NCBI RefSeq assembly: GCF_014284125.1
Contig: NZ_JACOFX010000024.1
Span: 1 to 64,000 of the forward strand
Direction: 5' to 3'
DNA length: 64,000 bases
From: Undibacterium umbellatum
Lineage (GTDB): Bacteria > Pseudomonadota > Gammaproteobacteria > Burkholderiales > Burkholderiaceae_D
Each line of letters opens with the position of its first letter. Positions within the stretch are counted from its first letter, which is position 1. A program made the position numbers and the translations under genes. This document shows positions 11,101-26,100 of this stretch, one piece after another. The notes below the pieces were generated by a model that worked only from the letters and a program-made list of their open reading frames with translations, was not told where the DNA came from and did not search any database.

Positions 11101-14100
11101 TCAATCCGTCGGCGTAATATTTAAAACCACCATATTCTGGACTGCGGTTTTGCAGCAAGACGTATAGACGTGTCAATTGCAAGCGAGCCTGGGCATCGGT
11201 AACAAGCGTGCCCACGCTGGCAGAAGCCAGGGCTGCGGTCGTATCAGTTGCGGAAACCTGTGTCAGGATAGCAGCCGCTACAGCAATGTCGCGGCCTTTC
11301 AACTCGCCGCCATAGGTTAATGCTACCGACACCTTATTATTAAATAGCTTGGTTGACGTGACTATCTCTGCCACGTCACCTGCATAGGCTACCGTACCAC
11401 GGATAATATCGGCCACGACACTGCCATGGGCATTGGTAGCTCCACTATTCCATTGCGCTAACCAGTAAGCCTTGCCAGCATCATCAATTTCACGCTTAAG
11501 CGCGTCTTTGTAGATGAGATTGAGTACCGCTTCGCCAGACAGTGTACTCAATTCAGGACGGCCCAATATGTATTGCGCCATCTGGTCTAGCGTGTTGTTG
11601 GCGAGCGATTTAGTTAAATCAACCAGTTCACTGTCAGTTGGTGCACGGCCCAGCAATGCAACATACAACTGGGCTATTTTGATACGTTCAGAGCCATATC
11701 CAACGGTCATGTTGCCGCTGCTATGAGAAACCACTACGCCATTTTGGTAGTAGTCAACTTCATATTCGTAGATACCTTCTGCGAGGGCAGTGGTGTTGCC
11801 AGGTATTGGGCCAACATTGGCATCCTTACCATCCAATGGATTGAAAATGTAATTGCTGCCGAAGTTGGTCACCTTACCAATAGACCAGTTGGCATTGCCA
11901 CTCACGCGGTAACGGAAAACCGGCTTTGTATTGAGGTCTATCGGCGCAGCGATATTGATGACAGCATTGATGGAATTACTTTGCGTGGCACCGAGCTTGT
12001 TGACCTGGACCCAATGACCTGTCGCATCTTTTTTGCTGATAACAATTTCAGTGACATACTTTTGTGTAGGAATACCCCAGTCTTTGGCATTATTCCAGAA
12101 AAAATCTACTTCGCCCTTGGCTTGCAGCGCTTCGTAGACTTTCTCAACAGTACCCATGGTTGGCGGTACACCATTCACACCTAATTTGGTCTGGAACTTA
12201 ACACTGATTTTGACATCGCCATATCCCCAGCTGGACATATCCGGCATGGTGATGCGCAAACTATTGTAGCCAGTAAATGTACTGCCAGTCGGTGAACTGC
12301 CACTCACGTTGCCAGTACCATTTTTGAGCTCGTTAGGATCATGTCTACCGTCGTTACCACTGCTGCCACTGGCACTACCGTTATCTATCGTTCCATTGAC
12401 AAAAAAGCTGAGCGGAGAACTTTGTGCGCTGACTTCCAGTTTGTTGCTGTTACCGACATTGGGGAGCTGTTTTTCAATGACATGACCTAAATGGTCGTAA
12501 CGTGTGACAGAAGAGGTGAAATTCCCGTCTGTTTGTATGTGACTTGCCACAGCTTTGGCATCAGCCAGACTTCTCAGATCAATAGTGCCACTGGTGACTT
12601 GTACTGTATTGCGTCCTTCCTGGTCGACCAGCATGACTTTGGTGATACCACCACTGGTAGTGCGCCACAAGTGACCTTCATTGTCGTATTCATTGAGCAA
12701 TGTGGTGGCACCGTTGACGGTTTGTTTTTGCAACTCACCAAAGGCATTGTATTCATAGCGGGTTTCTGTGGTGTCACTGCTACCAGCAACACCAAGCTCT
12801 ACGGTGCGTATCAATTTACCGGCAGCATCGTATTCCATGCTGAGCATGGCGCTACTGTCAGAATTGCCGACCACCTGGCCATTGATGTCAGTCACTTTGC
12901 GTTGCTGGGCGACCAGATTGCCACTGGCATCGTAAGACTGGTGGCTGCGCTTGTTTGCGGCATCGACACTGTCAGTCACTTTGCCAAAGGCATTGTATTG
13001 CGCATAGCTCTTGCGCTCGTCTTTGTCTGACGCGCCTGCAGTGACGACAGTCGCGGTTTGCCATACTATTTGCTGGCTGGCATTACTGAGAACCAAATTG
13101 CCGTCATCCTGCAAGCGCAGCACCACGCCACTGCCGCGAGTAGCCGATTGCCACAGCGTCGAACCTGCATGGTAGAGCGCCAGATTGCCATCTGTCTGTA
13201 CCGCCAAACCTGTGCTGCCTGAAGGAGCACGTGTGCCACTTTGCCAGATGATGCCAGGCGCACTTTCGTTGCCTTGCTCGCGGTCATACATGACGAGATT
13301 GCCATCAGTTTGCATGACGAGCTGGAAACGACCATTGGCAGAGTACAGCGCCTGGTTTTCGAGCAAGTTTTGCCCGGCGTTCATGCTACCCATGTACACC
13401 ATCAATGGATTGCCAGACTTGCTACCTTGCTTCATCTCGGTTTGCGTGGTCACGACTGCATTGCCATAGGCATCACGCTTGTAGACTGTGTAGATGGCGG
13501 TATTGCCGGTGCCGCTACCACTGGACGTGGTAGTGGCGACGCGGCCAAGCATGTCATAGGTGATGGCGCTGGTGCGCGTGATCAGGCCAATGTTGCTGAT
13601 GCCTGAGCTTGCACGACCACTGTCAATTTCTTGCTCCGTCTTGGATACCAGGTTTCCTAGTTGATCATAGCCGAACTGTGTTTTGACGGACCCGCGTACA
13701 TTGGAGTCTGTGCGATTAACGTGGCTGAGCTGGGCAAATTCAACATTGAGCCTGGTTTCGGTGGTTTTACGATTAATGAGGTCATATTCGTAACGGACTC
13801 CGCGATCACTTGCGCCACTGAGGAGGGAGATATCTGCCACTGGCAAGCCGGATTCGCTGCCTGTCCAATTGCTTGCGAGGTGGGCATAAGACGTCGCAAA
13901 TTCGATATGGGAGACGACGTTGCCATAAGCATCGAACTGCTGGCGGGTCAGGTAGTTTTCTGCATCGAGTATGGCAACTTGCTGGCCGCGCTGGTTATAG
14001 GCATAACGGGTGGTAGCAATATCAACGCCCGCTTGCAAGAGCGCACCATTGGCATCATAGACATTGCGGCCAACTGCGGCGCTGCTGAGTTCACCAAAGG

Positions 14101-17100
14101 CATTGTAGGTATTGCTGGTGACCTTGGCCTGGTATTCATAATGCGTACCGTCCGATCCATAAAATACGGATTCAGTCACCACTGCTGCCTGGCCGAGCTG
14201 GTTGTACTGGGTCTTGATCTGGCGGTCTTTGGCACTGGTGAGTGGCACTATTTGTGCAAGTGTCGGCGCTGTTTCGCTGCTGGTGTCGCGCTTGTCGTTG
14301 GCGTAGCGTATGAGGGTTTCGACTTCACCAAAGGCATTGCGTTTGTATTCTGTCAGGTAACCATTGGCGTCGATGTCGAATCTGACACGTCCCAGTTGGT
14401 CATAGACTTTGTAGCTGCGCTTGCCTGCCACATCGAGGTTGCTGACAGCATTGCCCAATGCGTCATAGGTGACGCGGGTAGTCAGTTGTTTACCAGTGAT
14501 GGTGATACCGGTGCTGCTGTCAGTAACATCAACCGGTGGGTAGGTAACAACAACCTGGCGTCCGAGTGCGTCATAGGTGTAGTCAGTTCGTCTTTGCTGG
14601 GCGCTGTTGCTTGCTTCTATACGGGCGGTGAGATTGCCGACCGCGTCATAAACAAAGCGGGTTTCCAGCGCAAACATGGCGCTGCTGGAGGACTTGGCAC
14701 CGTTTCTAAGATCAATACTGGCAACTTCAACTGCCGGAGCTGTTTCTGTTTCCAGGCGACCAGCGGCATCGTAGGTATAAGTCCAGGTCGCGCCTTTTTT
14801 ATTGGTGAAGCTTTCCTTTTGACCAAGGCTGTTGTAGGTAAAGCTTTCGGTAAAGCCCATTGCATCCGTGCTCTTGAGCAAATGACCGGCGTGGTCATAC
14901 TCATAGGCGCTGGTGCGGTCTTTTGCAGAGGTATTGACTGCGGCCTGGATGGCAGCTAAGGCGCTGTCACTGACGCTGATTGCCTGGTCAAATTGGGTCG
15001 TTGACTTAAGGTGGGTGCCTTCATAGACGTTTTTGGTGACATAACCTTGTGCATCAACGCTATAAACCAGACGATTGGCTGCATCGTAGGCGCGGCGTTC
15101 CGTGCGGTCTTGCTGGGCATTGGCTTGCACCTGGCTCAGATAGGTTTGTGACGTGGCACCAACAGCCAAGCTGGCTGTGCTGATGCGGTTGGCATAGGCT
15201 GTGGTACTTGTGACGTTACCATTGCCGTCATAGACATGGGACATGACACTGCCATCTGCCGCAATGCTGACCGTCAAACGATTCATGCCGTCATAGGCGA
15301 ACCATTGTGTGCGGTCATTGGCAGGGTTAATGCCGTCGCCACTGGTTTTCTTGACGACGTTGTTGTTGCCGTCATACACATAGCTGACGACACCACCGAG
15401 GGCGTCGACGGTACTGGTGACGCGACCATCTTTGTCGTAGTAATTGGTGTTGAATCTGTCTTGCGCTGTTTCTGCCGGGATCAGTGCTTCCAGCGCGGCG
15501 CGCGTTGGCTGCGCGCTCAGGCCTGTGAGGTTGACTGTAGTGGCGTAGCGGCGGACGGATTTGACACGGCCGTTTTCATCATAGACTGTGCGTTGCATGC
15601 CACCGGCAGCATCCAGCACCAGTACCTGGCGGTCTTCGCTGTCATAGGCGAAGCGGGTGACTTTGTTGAGGGCATCGGTTGTGCTGATGACATTGTTGTT
15701 GGCGTCGTACTGGTAGCTGCGGGTCAGTGTGGTGCCGGTATATTCTTCTATGCGACGGCCCAGTTTGTCGAAGACATAGCGTTGTACCAGGTCTTGCGTT
15801 TCGCCCTTTTGCGTGACTTTGAGGGTTTTGCCGCGTTTGTCGTAATCGTACTCGGTGACCAGTTTCAAGCCATCAGGATCAACGGTTTGTTTGATCAACT
15901 GGCCTTTGAGGTCGTATTCGAGTTTGGTTTTGACCTTGTTCGGGTCAGTGATCTCGATTTGCTGGCCTTTGGCATCGTAGGCGTACTTGGTCACCAGAGG
16001 TGCACTGCCTGCGATGGTCAGGGTTTTACTGGTCAGGCGGTTGGCGTCGTCGTAGGTGTAGGTGGTTTTGTTGCCGTTGGCGTCTGTGCTTTCTTTGAGT
16101 AAGCCGGCGTTATCGTAGACGTTTAACGTGGAGAAGTTATTTTTACCATCGGACGTACTTTTAAACTTTAGATTGCCATCTCTGTCATAGACAATGGAAG
16201 TTGTATTACCTTTGCCATCGGTCGATGCGATCACTTGACCATACGAATTGGTCGTCGTTAAGACGATACTTCCTTCAGCACTGGTCTGCTTCGTCTCAGA
16301 AAGGAGTGCAGTGTTTTTATAGGAATACGTAGAGACATTGCCTTTGGCATCAGTCAACGTCAATGTTTGATTGAAAGCGTTATAGCTCGTTTTATTGCTG
16401 TGGCCACTTGCCTGATCGGTGACTTCCACTGCGCGTCCCAGACGATCAAATATTTGAGTCGTTACATTTCCGTTGGCATCGACAGTGCGATAGGCCCGGC
16501 CAAAGGCATCATAGTCAGTATGAACTATTTGCTTGATGCCGTTGGCATCCTGAGTTGTTTCGGTAACCTGACCAAGCTTGTTGTAACTGGTTTTAGTGAT
16601 CAGGTTTTCAGTATCAGTGATGGCACTGGTGATACTGGTGCGCTCACCAAATTGGTCATAACTGTAATAGGTGACGCTGCCGTTAGCATCTGTCATGCTC
16701 TCCACGCGGCCGTCCAGATCATAGTTCAGATGCTGGGCACTATCGAGCTGGTTATTCGCGATGGCGGCAAGACTTTGGATCAGCGATGAGGGAGCCAAAC
16801 CGCCAGTCAAACTACTAACATTCGTCAGACGAGTACCATATGTAATGGTATCGGTCAGTTGCCCCAGATGATTATAACGACTTTCTTTAACTTCACCGAG
16901 AGCATTAATGGTATGTGTTAAATGACCCGCCTGATCGTAGTAAAACAGGCTGCGATGACCGTTCTGATCTGTGCTACTGGTGCGGCGGTTGGCGGAGTCG
17001 TAGGTGTGGCTGACACCATAATTTTGCCAGGCAGTCGCCTCAGAAATTGCTCCAGTATTGAGCTGCCAGCCACCGATACTGGACATCTCGCCAATTACCC

Positions 17101-20100
17101 GTCCATATTGATCATACTTCAGGTTTACGAATCTGCTTTGCGCAGTACCAAGATTAAGTTTTTGTCGAACGAGTAAGCCAGTGTTGTCGTCATAAAATGA
17201 AGTAGTTATTGAGCCATTGGCAGCAATGGTATTTTTGGTACGACCAAGAGCATCATAAGTTTGTTGCGTGATCAAGTCCGCTGTTGCATCTGCGATCGGT
17301 CTTATGGTTTCCCATGGAGCATTTGTGCTTACATTGCTTACCTTATTGCTGTAGCGTGTCGTCTGCGTCAGTTGTCCACTCAAATTGTAGTGGTATTCAG
17401 TTGCATAGCCTTCTGCATTGGCAGACCCGATCAACTGGTTCTCTGCATTGTAGAAGTTGTAGCTGACCGCATCCTGAGACGGATTTTGGGTGATGAGCCC
17501 GCTCAGCAAGCTGTTGACTTGTGCATTCTTGTTCTGCGTCGCATAAGCTATCGTCACTGTTTGACGACCTGCGCTGTCGTAGCGGTATTCAACTATCCCG
17601 CCTTCTGCATCCACCGTGCCAATTAACTTCTGGTCCTGGTCATAGTAGCGGTAGCTACTGCGGTCTTTGCTGTCTGCTGCGACTTGTACGTCTTGTGCTG
17701 TCGCATTGACGCCTACGCTGGACGGATTGAGGGTGTTGGCGCGCTGTATCGTGGCAACCAGTTTGCCTGCGGCGTTGTATTGCAGTTCGGTGACTTCACC
17801 CAGCGGGCTGATGGTCTTGGCGACTCTTCCCAGGTTGTCGTACAGGGTGCGGACGATCATGTCGCTGGCGCTGGCGGTGACAGGAATGACGCTGACGTTG
17901 GCGGGCGCTGATACATTGCCAGTCTGGACTACCTGGCCTTTGAGTTGCTGGAACTGGACATCTGTCAGTGCATTGGCACGGGCAATGGTCTGGACGCGTT
18001 GGCCCAGAACATTGTAGATGTATTGGGTAACTTCGCCTTTGCCATTGACATCGGCCTGGAGGTTGCCTGCGGCATCGTAGATGTGCAGTTGTTCTACCCC
18101 TGTCGGGTCTTTGGCGTAGACCAAGCGGCCCAGGGCATCATAACCGTAGCTGGTGGTGAGTTCTCCACCGAGGGTGCTGCTAAGCAAGTGACCCTGGTTG
18201 TCGTAGACTTGGGTGTCGATGCGGCCACTGGCATTGTGCTGGACGATTTTGTGGTTGGCGTCGTCGTATTCGGTAAAGCTGGTCTTTTGCAGTGCATCGG
18301 TGGTGCTGGTCTGGCGGCCCAGACCGTCGTAGGTGTAGCTGGTCTGGTTATTGAGCGCATCAACCGTCATCAACAGGTTGCCTGCGACATCATAGGTGAA
18401 ACGGGTGATGCTTTCTTTGCCGTCAGCTACGCCTGTGCCATCAGCATTGATCTTGGCATAGGTGGTGGTGGTGCTGAGCTGGCCACGGGTGTTGTAGCTG
18501 TAGTCGCTGCGGGTGGTGTTGCTTTGGACCTGGGAGGTGCTCCAGCTTTGCAGTTGGCCCAGTGTCAGTGGGTCGTTCGTTTCTAGTCCGGCTACGGGGT
18601 AGCTGGCGTTGGTGTAGTGGATGTCGGCTGTCTTTTGGCCTGCGCTGTCATAGCGTTGTTCGCTGACTGTGCCAGTAGTACTGATCTGGAAGCGTAACTG
18701 GCCGGGCAGGCCGTAGACGAAGCGGGTGCTTTGTGAGCCTGTGGACTGGTTGGCACCTGCTGCCGGGGTCAGGGTGCTGAGGATGAGGTCGCCATTGGCG
18801 TCGTAGGTGTTGTCTGTGCGGTTACCGGCGGCATCTGTCTTGGTCAGCAGGTGACCGGCAGTGTCGTAGGTGTAGCTGGTTGCATTGCCTTGCGCATCTG
18901 TCAAACTGGCGATATTGCCGTAGGCATCATAGCCGTAGCGCAGGGTTTGGGTCTGGCCGTTGGCTGCGGGTGCGGTGATGCTGTCGAAGCGTTTGTCTGC
19001 GGTGAGGGTGTAGACGGTGACATTGCCAAAGGCGTCGGTGACTTTGGTTTGGCGGTTGACGGTGTCGTAGTCGAATTTGGTCACCTTGTTGTAGGCATCG
19101 GTGATGCTGGCAACGCGGGCTTCGCCATCTACGGTAACGTAGGTAAATTTCTGGTAGCTGCCATCGGTCTGGGTGATGCTGTCGATGAGATTGCCAGTTC
19201 CCACATAGGTGTAGCTGGTGATGTAGACTTTACCATCGGTAATACTGCTGTCTTCCGGGCTCAGGTCGAGCAGGACCTGGCTCAGGCGGTTCTGGGTATC
19301 GTAGGTGTAGCGGGTGTTGCTGGTGACTTTGCCATCGGCGGCGACAATGCGTTCCTGGCTCAGGTTGTTGCCTGTGTAGATAAATTCTACTGCTTCGCCA
19401 TTGGCGTTGGTGATCTTGGACAGCAGGTCGCCGTTGTAGGTATAGCTGGTGACATTGCCGCTGGTGTCGCTGGCTGTGGCCAGCTTCCACGTGCCATTGT
19501 TGCCCTGGTAGGTTTCTGTCTGGTGGCTCACTGTGTCTGTCCACGTCCAGGTCGTACCATCACTGCTGAGAGTGTCGAAGCTGCCGCTGCCTTGCGTTGC
19601 GACATAGAGTTGGCGGGTGCTGTCATAAGTGTATTTGACAACGCTGGCATCCTGGCCAGCACGATAGACGGAACTACCGGCTTTGTTCAACTCTCCATTT
19701 AGTGCCGCTACACGGCGATAACCATTGAGCCACCACGCATCTCTATTGTCGTCACTCAGCTTGCCTTGGCTGTTGTACGTCCTCAATATCGATGTATCAT
19801 TTCCAAGTCCAGACAGCAAAGCATCTGCATCTCGCAACACCAGATTACCTGTCGCCAGATTAACTGCTGCTATCTCACCATTCTTGCCTGCTGCTATATT
19901 TAGCAGGGACAGATTTTGCTGGCTGGCCGCATAAACACTGTCATCGAAAATGACGACAGTGCCATTTGCAGTTACAGCAGTAATGGTCTTGAGCGTACCA
20001 GCGCTATCGTAATTGTATGTAGAAACTTCGCCTTGCTTATTTGTGACATTGGCTATTTGACCAACTGCATTATAGGTATAAGTTTCAGTTTTACCTTGGG

Positions 20101-23100
20101 TGTCAACAATGGTTTGTAAACGACCTGCATTGTCGTAATTGCTCACATTGCCGGATTTATCCGTTGTACTTAATAACTGATTATTTTTGTCGTAGGTCTT
20201 ACTTTCAATATTTCCCTGCGCATCAATTTTTCCAGTCGTTTGTGTTAATACATTACTCAACGTATCGTAAGTGTATGCTGAATAAACTGCTCCAACTTTT
20301 GTGGCGTAGCCAATCGTTTGACCCAGGTTATTGTATGTGTATGTTTCTGTCTTACCTTGAGCATCAGTATTACTTAAACTATGGGCAAGCAAATTACCTG
20401 CTTTATCATAGGCATAAGTAATGACAACGCCATTTTTATCGGTATAACTAATCTTTTGACCCAGGCTATTGTAAGTGTAACTTTCGGCTTTCCCTTGATA
20501 GTCAGTAACGCTTATTAGACGACCAGCTTTGTCGTAAACATAGCTGGTCAATTTGTCTTTGCTTCCATCCGCACTAATGCCATTTTTAATGGTCGAATAA
20601 TTGCTGTCAGAAACGCTAATGGCGTTAGCATATAGCACTGTTTGCTTGAGATGCAGGCCATCATAGATATTTTGAGTAACCAAACCTTGCGCATCTACAG
20701 TGTAGACCAGACGATTAGCTTCATCATACGCACGACGTTCAGTGTGATCCAAAACGCTCTTTTTGCTATTCATCAAACTGAGAACAGCGTCAGCCCTCGC
20801 ACCTAGAGCCACACTTTGGACATTGATGTGATTAGCATAGCTTGTGGTAGCTGTCAGATTACCGACTTTGTCGTATGCATACCCAGTTACGGCACCATCC
20901 GCAGCGATCTTAAAGCCCAGGCGGCCAGTTGGTTCATAAGCATAAGACTCGACTTTATCCTGAACCGCGATTGGCAATGTTGCGGTACTCAATGCCGCCA
21001 TCGGTGGCACGGTGACTTTAGTCGCATACTGAATAGTGCGAACAACATGACCTTCCGTATCATAGGCATAGCTTGTTGCATCACCAAGCGCATTCACTTC
21101 AACCGCCAAATGCCCATCATTGTCATAATAACGATAGAAGATTTGATCATTCGCGCTGGCTGCTGGAATCAAGGCATTCAAGGCCGCTTTGTCAGCAGCA
21201 ACACCGATACTAGTTGTATCAATAGCGACAGCATAACGATGCAACTGGCTGATACGACCATCAGGATCGTAGGCGGTGGTAGTCACACCACCGGCAGCAT
21301 CAATACTGATTATCTGACGATTCTGGCTATCATATGCGTAGTGGGTAAGGTTGCCATTGGTGTCTGTCACGCTAATGACATTGTTGTTGGCATCATAAGC
21401 GTATTTGCGGCTTGTGGTGATGCCATCATCTGATGACTCGCTAATGCGGCGGCCCAAAGCATCATAGGTATAGCTTTGTACCAATGAAGCATCCTTGCCA
21501 TTACCCCTCTGCGTAACTTTGAGAGTTTTGCCCGCCTCGTCGTAGCTGTATTCGGTTACAAGATGCAAACCATCTGGGTCAACAATGCTTTGCAGCAGTT
21601 GGCCTTTGTGGTCATAGACCAGTTTGGTGACTTTGTTATCGGCATCGGTGATTTCAACCTGGCGGCCGAAAGCATCATATTTGTAGCTGGTGACCAGGGT
21701 TTGACCGCCCGCCATGGCCAGGGTTTTGCTGGTCAGGCGATTAGCATCATCGTAAGCATATGTTGTGACGTTGCCGTTTTCGTCTGTGCTTTGCGTCAAA
21801 CGATCAGACTTGTCGTAGGTGTTTGCAATTGTACTGATTCCATTGACTACCGTACGATTATAGGTAAGTAAATTACCGTCATAATCATAAGTCATGAAGT
21901 CACTATTCGCCTCCGAATAATCATGCCTTTGGATATCGCCGACACGATTTATATAGATTTGTCCACGAACTTGGAAAGCTACTGAAACGATAGCTGTCTT
22001 ATCACCATTCCTTGAATCTAAATACCAATAGCTTGTAAGAACCCCGCGTGCATCCGTTTGTGTAAAAATTCTGCCAAATGCATCGTATTTTGAAGTGGTA
22101 GCACTACCAGTTGCCATATCCTTGACTTCAACAACACGGCCTAAACGGTCAAACTGCTGCTGCGTCACATTGCCCATGGCATCAACTGTACGCCAGGCGC
22201 GGGCAAAAGCATCATAGTCAGTGCGTACTGCCTGATGCAGGTTGGCCGTATCACGTATGGTGTCTGTTACGGCACCGCGTTTGTCGTAGCGCAATTCAGT
22301 ATCGACGTGCTTGGCGTCGGTAATTTTGACTTGTTCACCAAATTGATTATAGGTATATGTCGTGATCTGACGATTCGCATCGGTCATGGTGATCACACGA
22401 CCATCGAGGTCATAGCTATAACTGCTGCGAATGTCATTCGTCTGATCAGCGATCGCCTGGATTTTTTGCGTGAAGTCAGCTGTTTGCAATCCACCTGAGA
22501 GCCCACTCAAGCCTGTCAGACGTGTCGCATACTGGACATTATCAGTCAATTGTCCCAAATGGTTGTAACGCTGTTCCGTTACCTCACCCAATGCATTGAC
22601 GGTGAAGGTCAGATGTCCTGCATTGTCATAATAATACAGCGTACGGCGACCATTTTGATCTTTGCTGCTGGTACGGCGATTACCGGCATCGTAGGTATAA
22701 GCAGTGCCATAATCTTTCCAAATCTGGCTGATCGTCACTGGATCAGTCGTATTGCGCAACAGCTCACTACCATTTCCTTTCACCGTCGCAACAACTCTTC
22801 CAAATTTGTCATAAGCGGTGTCTTGAGTACGGCGCAAAGCAGCGCGGCTATCAACGATGCCGCTTGAAATCAACAGACCTGTTTGACTATCAAAAATGTT
22901 TTTGGTTTTTGTGGTGAAATTATCATTCCTATATTCACCAACAAACGTCTCAGTAGTTTCCAGCCGTCCTAACTTATCAAAAGTTTGCTTAACGGTTTGT
23001 CTAGATGGGTCGATATACTGCGGACGTATTTGATCCCAGGTACCTGATAAATTATAGCCTCCCGAGAGATCGCCGTTATAGGTAGTCTTTTGCGTTATAT

Positions 23101-26100
23101 TCCCTGCCAAGTCATATTTAAATTCTGTCGGTGTTCCTTGCGGGTCTATGTAAGCGATAACACGATCACTGGCATCATAAAAATAAAAATCTACTACGTC
23201 TTTACTACTATTCGTAGTGATCAGGCTCGAAAATTTACTGTCTACCTTGGCATTCTGGTTTTTTGCTGCATAAGCGACTACTACTCTAAGGCGATCAGCA
23301 TTATCATAAAGGTATCCAACAATGCCACCTTCTGCATCAGCCTTTCCTATGAGTTTCTGATCCTGATCGTAGTAACAATAGCTGATACGGTCATTGACCG
23401 CGTCAGCAGCGACTGCTACATCCTGAGCTTTATCATCAATGCTTATCGTAGACGGATTAAGGGTGTTAGCTCGCTGGATGGTAGCAACTAGTTTGCCCGC
23501 AGCGTTATATTGGAAATCCGTCACTTCGCCGAGCGGACTGATAGATTTACCTATACGACCAAGACTGTCGTACAAGGTGCGGCTGATCATGTCGCTACCG
23601 CTGGCAGTGACTGGGATATTGTTGACGATGGCGGCTGCTGTACTCGCCACACCTTCTTGCACTAACTGCGCTTTGATCTGTTGGAACTGACTGGACGTCA
23701 GGGCATTGGCACGGGCAATGGTCTGGATTTTTTGACCCAGGTTGTTATAGACATATTGGGTGACTTCGCCTTGTCCGTTAATATCTGCCTGGATATTACC
23801 TGCGGGGTCATAGATGTGCAGTTGCTCTACGCCACTTGGGTCTCTGGAATATACCTGGCGACCAAGTGCATCATAGCGGTATTCTGTCGTCAGCTCCCCA
23901 CCTAGACTGCTGCTCAGTAAATGCCCGCGGCTGTCAAACAACTGAGTGTCGATACGGCCGCTGGCGTTATGTAGAATAACTTTGTGATTGGCATCATCAT
24001 ATTCAGTATAGCTGGTCTTTTGCAGTGCATCAGTGGTGCTCAATACGCGCCCCAGACCATCGTAGGTAAAGCTCGTCTGGTTGTTCTTGCCATCTATGCT
24101 GAACAGGAGCTTACCGCTGACATCATAGCTGTATTGCGTAATACTTTCTGTACCATCTTTAATGCCTTGCCCATCGCTGCCGATTTTTCCATAGGTGGTA
24201 ATACTGTTGACTTGCCCGCGGCTGTTGTAACCATAGTCCTTGCGAGTAGTAATATCTTGTGCTTGAGAGCTGCTCCAGTTTTGCATCTGATCAAGGCTGG
24301 GGCTGAGCAAGCCATTACCGTATTTGACATTGGTAAAGTGAACTTCGGTTATTTTTTGGCCATTGCTGTCAAAGCGCTGTTCAATAACGTTGCCGGTAGC
24401 GTTGATCTGGAAGCGCAGATTGTGTTGTGCGTCATAGACGTAGCGTGTTGTCTGCGGACCACTCAATTGTTTTCCATCTGCTGTCAGTGCGCTATACAGG
24501 GTGCTGGTGAGCAGGTCATTGTTACCGTTGTAGGTATTTTCTACACGATTACCCTGGGCGTCTGTTTTGGTCAGCAGATTGCCAGATGCATCATAGGTAA
24601 AACTCGTGACATTGTTTTGGGCATCTGTGATGCTGGCTAAGTTACCTGCAGCATCATAGGTGTAGCGGGTGGTCGCTGTCTGGCCATTGGCTGCGGGCGC
24701 AATAACGGTGTCAAAGCGCTTGTCAGCATTGGTGATATAGGTGCTGACATTGCCAAAGGCATCGGTGACTGTGGTCTGGCGATTGACTGTGTCGTAATCG
24801 AATTTAGTGACATTGTTATAGACATCGGTGATGCTGGCAATACGGGATTCGCCATTGACTGTGACGTAGCTGAATTTTTGGTAGCTGCCGTCGGTCTGGG
24901 TGATACTTTCGAGGAGATTACCTCCACCAACATAGGTATAGGTTGTCGCATAGACTTTACCATCTGCGATGCTGGCATCATCAGGACTCAAGTCGAGCAA
25001 TACCTGATTCAGGCGATTCTGCGCATCGTAGCGGTAATTGGTGTTGCTGGTGACTTTGCCATCGGCAGCAACAATTCGTTCTTGCGTAAGGTTGTTGTCT
25101 GTATAAATAAACTCTACAGCTTCCCCATTGGCGTTGGTAATCCTGGACAATAAATCACCGCTGTAGGTATATGTGGTCTTCAGCCCATTCAAATCGCACG
25201 CTATCGCGAGTTTCCAAGTATAGCCATTATCGCCCTGATAGGTTTCAGTCCGTTGGCTCCCCGCCTGTTTCCAGGTCCAGCTACTACCGTCACTGCTCAG
25301 TGTATCGAAGCTGCCGCTGCCCTGAGCTGCCACATACAATTGACGGTTAAGGTCGTAATTATATTTGACGACAGTGCCATCCTGGCCGACTCTATACACA
25401 GAACTGCCGGCTTTATTCAGATCTCCAGTCAACGCTGCTACACAACGGTATCCATTGAGCCACCATGCATCTCCATTGTCGTCACTCAGGCGGCCTTGGC
25501 TGTTGTACGATCTCAATATCGACACATCATCACCAAGACCTGACAATAAGGCATCCGCATCTCGCAACACAAGGTTCCCTGTTGCCAGATCAACTGATGT
25601 TATCTCTCCATTCTTGCCTTTACCTGTATTGACCAAAGACAGGTTTTGGTGACCACTCCTGTAAGCACCATAATCAAAAGTATTACTTACTCCATTTGAT
25701 AAAGTACTGATTACTTTCAGGAGCGCACCTGCTGCGTCGTAAATATAGCTCCAAGTATCTCCATTTTTATTGGTGTAACTGGTTTTTTGACCCTGGACGT
25801 TATATATGTAGCTTTCAGTTTTACCTTGTGTATCCGTAGACGAAAGCAAACGACCTTCAATGTCATAGTTATAAAGAGTAGTATTTCCTGAACTATCTTT
25901 GAAGCTTAAGAGAGTGCCATTTTTATCATACGTTTTAGCGTCTCCATTGCCAGAAGTTACAAGACTGCCAGACAAATTTCCTACTTGATCAAAAATATAA
26001 CTGACCAGCTTATCTTTGACAACGTCGACTTTGATAGCATTTTTAATACTGGCAAGATCACTATTACTGATATTGATGACATTGGCATATTGCACTGTTT

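Noticed and set aside
13661-14959. A 432-codon plus-strand frame inside the RHS gene
   Set aside because: Antisense shadow with no ribosome site or family; the minus-strand RHS frame is uninterrupted here.
17945-19702. Long plus-strand open frames opposite the RHS gene
   Set aside because: They are shadows of the repetitive, GC-biased RHS coding strand and recur wherever the repeats recur, including 28946-30856.
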